From contig DJBQ01000032.1 in the NCBI GenBank assembly GCA_002430125.1, forward strand, positions 22,112 through 28,863: a DNA stretch of 6,752 bases, given 5' to 3'. Below the pieces are notes generated by a model. That model was not told the DNA's origin, made no database searches, and saw nothing but the letters and a program-made list of their open reading frames with translations. Shown here piece by piece: positions 5,438-6,752 of this stretch. The stretch comes from Rhodobacterales bacterium UBA5972 (GTDB taxonomy: Bacteria; Pseudomonadota; Alphaproteobacteria; Rhodobacterales; Rhodobacteraceae). Numbering within the stretch: the stretch's first letter is position 1; each line of letters begins with the position of its first letter. Position numbers and translations under genes: made by a program.

Positions 5438-6066
5438 GCATCACGTTATACGACTACTGGCGTTCGTCGGCGGCTTACCGGTTGCGGATCACGCTGAACC
5501 ATATGGGTCTGGATTACGACGCGATCCCGGTTGATCTACTGACCGGCGCCAATCGCGGGGCTGAAAACCTGGCTCGTAATCCACAGGGGTTGGTGCCGAC
5601 GCTGGTGATAGACGATCACACGTTCACGCAATCTCTGGCGATCATCGAATACCTGAATGAAACACGGCATGGTGATTTGTTGCCTGCAACCGCACTTGGC
5701 CGGGCGCGGGTGCGGGCGATATCCTATGCGATTGCGATGGAAATTCACGCGGTCTGCAACCTGTCTGTGGCCAAATTCGCGACTGATAATTCCGGCGGTG
5801 GGATCACGATGAAAGACTGGATGCAGATGTTCATTGCCAAAGGTCTTGCGGCTGTGGAACGGATGCTGGACGCCCCACAAACCGGGCGGTTCTGTCATGG
5901 CGACCGCATGTCGATTGCCGATATCTGCCTTGTGCCGCAGATTTTTAACGCGCAGCGATGGGAGGTAGATACCAGTGCTATGCCGAGGATCAACCGGATC
6001 ATCGCAGTGCTTGAGTCGATCAAGGCTGTTGCCGACGCGCATCCGGATATGCATCAACCGGCTTAG
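5434..6066 (+). CDS. maiA: Maleylacetoacetate isomerase (zeta-class glutathione transferase)
   Basis: This enzyme uses glutathione to isomerise maleylacetoacetate to fumarylacetoacetate, the step between HmgA and FahA. It is 210 residues, standard for the family. The N-terminal thioredoxin-like domain (about 1-80) has LYDYWRSSAAYRLRI (5-19), NPQGLVPTL (49-57, with the cis-Pro loop) and the glutathione-binding Q67-S68. The C-terminal all-helical domain carries EIHAVCNL (103-110) and the N-capping stretch GDRMSIADICLVPQ (156-169). The zeta-class SSCxxR signature reads SSAAYR, with Ala in place of Cys; this variant appears common in bacterial MaiA. The start at 5434 forms ATGA with the MarR stop, with GGAG (5422-5425) 8 nt before it. 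The ATG at 5428 is only 2 nt from GGAG and so less likely. Translation is probably coupled to the regulator. Confidence 0.95.
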   Translation: MSITLYDYWRSSAAYRLRITLNHMGLDYDAIPVDLLTGANRGAENLARNPQGLVPTLVIDDHTFTQSLAIIEYLNETRHGDLLPATALGRARVRAISYAIAMEIHAVCNLSVAKFATDNSGGGITMKDWMQMFIAKGLAAVERMLDAPQTGRFCHGDRMSIADICLVPQIFNAQRWEVDTSAMPRINRIIAVLESIKAVADAHPDMHQPA

Positions 6067-6069
6067 GGT

Positions 6070-6752
6070 TTACTGCACCTCAACCACGGCGGCTTGGGAC
6101 CGCCCAGCGCCGTCGATCACCGACAGGCGCAGGAATCCGGCCCCCCGCATCGGCAGTTCGGCTTGCCGTTCGCGGGTGGCAATCAACATCGGCACCCCAT
6201 CGGCGATCCATGTGAAGGGCGGCGTACCACCCCGGACTTTCACCACCAGCGGGGTTGCCTGACTGCTGTTAAGCCCCAGATCGACCTTTGCGCCGTTGGG
6301 TGGAAAGGCGATCTCGGGCGGATTATTGGCTTCAAACCCGGCATTGGGGCCGCGAAACCGTTTAAGTTGCTGGGGAAGCTGGGCGTTTGACACGATCAAA
6401 GTGGCCGGAGGCGGTGGCGGCAGTGCATCAAGCGACGGCTTCAGGCGGCTGAACGCATCAAACAGCAAGGGTGCCGCCAGTTCGGCCCCCATCATTCCCG
6501 GCACGGATGCACCATCCGGGCGGCCAACCCAAACCCCGATCACATGCTTGCCGTCAAAACCTATCGCCCAGGCATCGCGATACCCGTACGAGGTGCCGGT
6601 TTTATAGGCCAGATTGTTACGCAGGCTGAGGTTTGGCCCCTTCACGCCGGTCAGGATATCGCTGACCTGCCACGCACTTTCAGGTGACATCAGCGGTTTT
6701 AATGCCGCTATGCGCACCAGCGGCAGTGTATATTTGTCCGTCGTCAGAGTTT
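6070..6752 (-). CDS. pbpC: Penicillin-binding protein 1C, C-terminal part (5' end outside window)
   Basis: This is the C-terminal 226 residues of a bifunctional peptidoglycan glycosyltransferase/transpeptidase, open at the right edge. The visible part holds the third transpeptidase motif KTGTS (codons near 6589-6603) in the PBP1C-like context NLAYKTGTSYGYRDAWAIGFDG. A proline-rich linker (PPPPP, around 6410) follows, then the small beta-rich domain that ends PBP1C proteins (PPEIAFPPNGAKVDLG onward, to VVEVQ at the stop). The SxxK and SxN motifs and the membrane anchor would lie upstream, outside the window. It is unrelated in function to the homogentisate genes and points towards maiA, with the stop codons only 3 nt apart. 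A GTG at 6715-6717 is internal and not a start, because the frame continues through it in conserved-looking sequence. Confidence 0.9.
   Translation of the reverse strand, partial: TLTTDKYTLPLVRIAALKPLMSPESAWQVSDILTGVKGPNLSLRNNLAYKTGTSYGYRDAWAIGFDGKHVIGVWVGRPDGASVPGMMGAELAAPLLFDAFSRLKPSLDALPPPPPATLIVSNAQLPQQLKRFRGPNAGFEANNPPEIAFPPNGAKVDLGLNSSQATPLVVKVRGGTPPFTWIADGVPMLIATRERQAELPMRGAGFLRLSVIDGAGRSQAAVVEVQ

Noticed and set aside
5536..6057. Minus-strand open frame of 173 codons opposite maiA
   Set aside because: It is antisense to a clear maleylacetoacetate isomerase gene, with no motif or ribosome-binding site of its own.
1..6752. CRISPR arrays, insertion sequences, prophage, tRNA/rRNA genes
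   Set aside because: No spaced repeat array, transposase-like frame, terminal inverted repeats or RNA-gene signature was seen on either strand.

Overview
The window looks like a chromosomal segment of an alphaproteobacterium, most likely of the Rhodobacterales/Roseobacter type. This rests on the moderately high G+C, the protein sequences, and the GC-rich alphaproteobacterial intergenic palindromes. No sequence search was possible, so the taxonomy is inference. The core is a complete lower homogentisate pathway (aromatic ring cleavage of phenylalanine/tyrosine catabolism) with its probable MarR-type regulator.

Left to right: a minus-strand MBL-fold hydrolase cut by the left edge (1-896); fumarylacetoacetase fahA (977-2260, minus); homogentisate 1,2-dioxygenase hmgA (2311-3672, minus); a tartrate/D-malate dehydrogenase-type decarboxylating dehydrogenase (3786-4871, minus); a 134-bp divergent intergenic region; a MarR-family regulator (about 5006-5437, plus); maleylacetoacetate isomerase maiA (5434-6066, plus), joined to the regulator by an ATGA overlap; and the C-terminal part of a penicillin-binding protein 1C (6070 to the right edge, minus), converging on maiA with a 3-nt gap.

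How it works together: HmgA opens homogentisate to maleylacetoacetate, MaiA isomerises it to fumarylacetoacetate, and FahA splits that into fumarate and acetoacetate. hmgA, fahA and the MBL gene form a likely transcription unit. It is driven by a strong sigma70-like promoter (TTGACA, 18 nt, TATAGT) whose spacer is filled by a perfect 9-bp-arm inverted repeat, the probable operator. A degenerate copy of the operator (16 of 20 positions) lies just before the MarR gene, which suggests autoregulation and one regulon covering both divergent arms.

The most interesting points are the promoter-embedded operator and its second copy; the MBL protein, which keeps the first-metal ligands but lacks the usual second-metal ligands; the dehydrogenase placed between the regulator and hmgA; and the repeated GC-rich hairpins in the gaps on both sides of fahA. 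I saw no RNA genes, CRISPR arrays, insertion sequences or att sites. Nothing here amounts to a wholly new system: it is a known catabolic pathway with some unexplained accessory parts.
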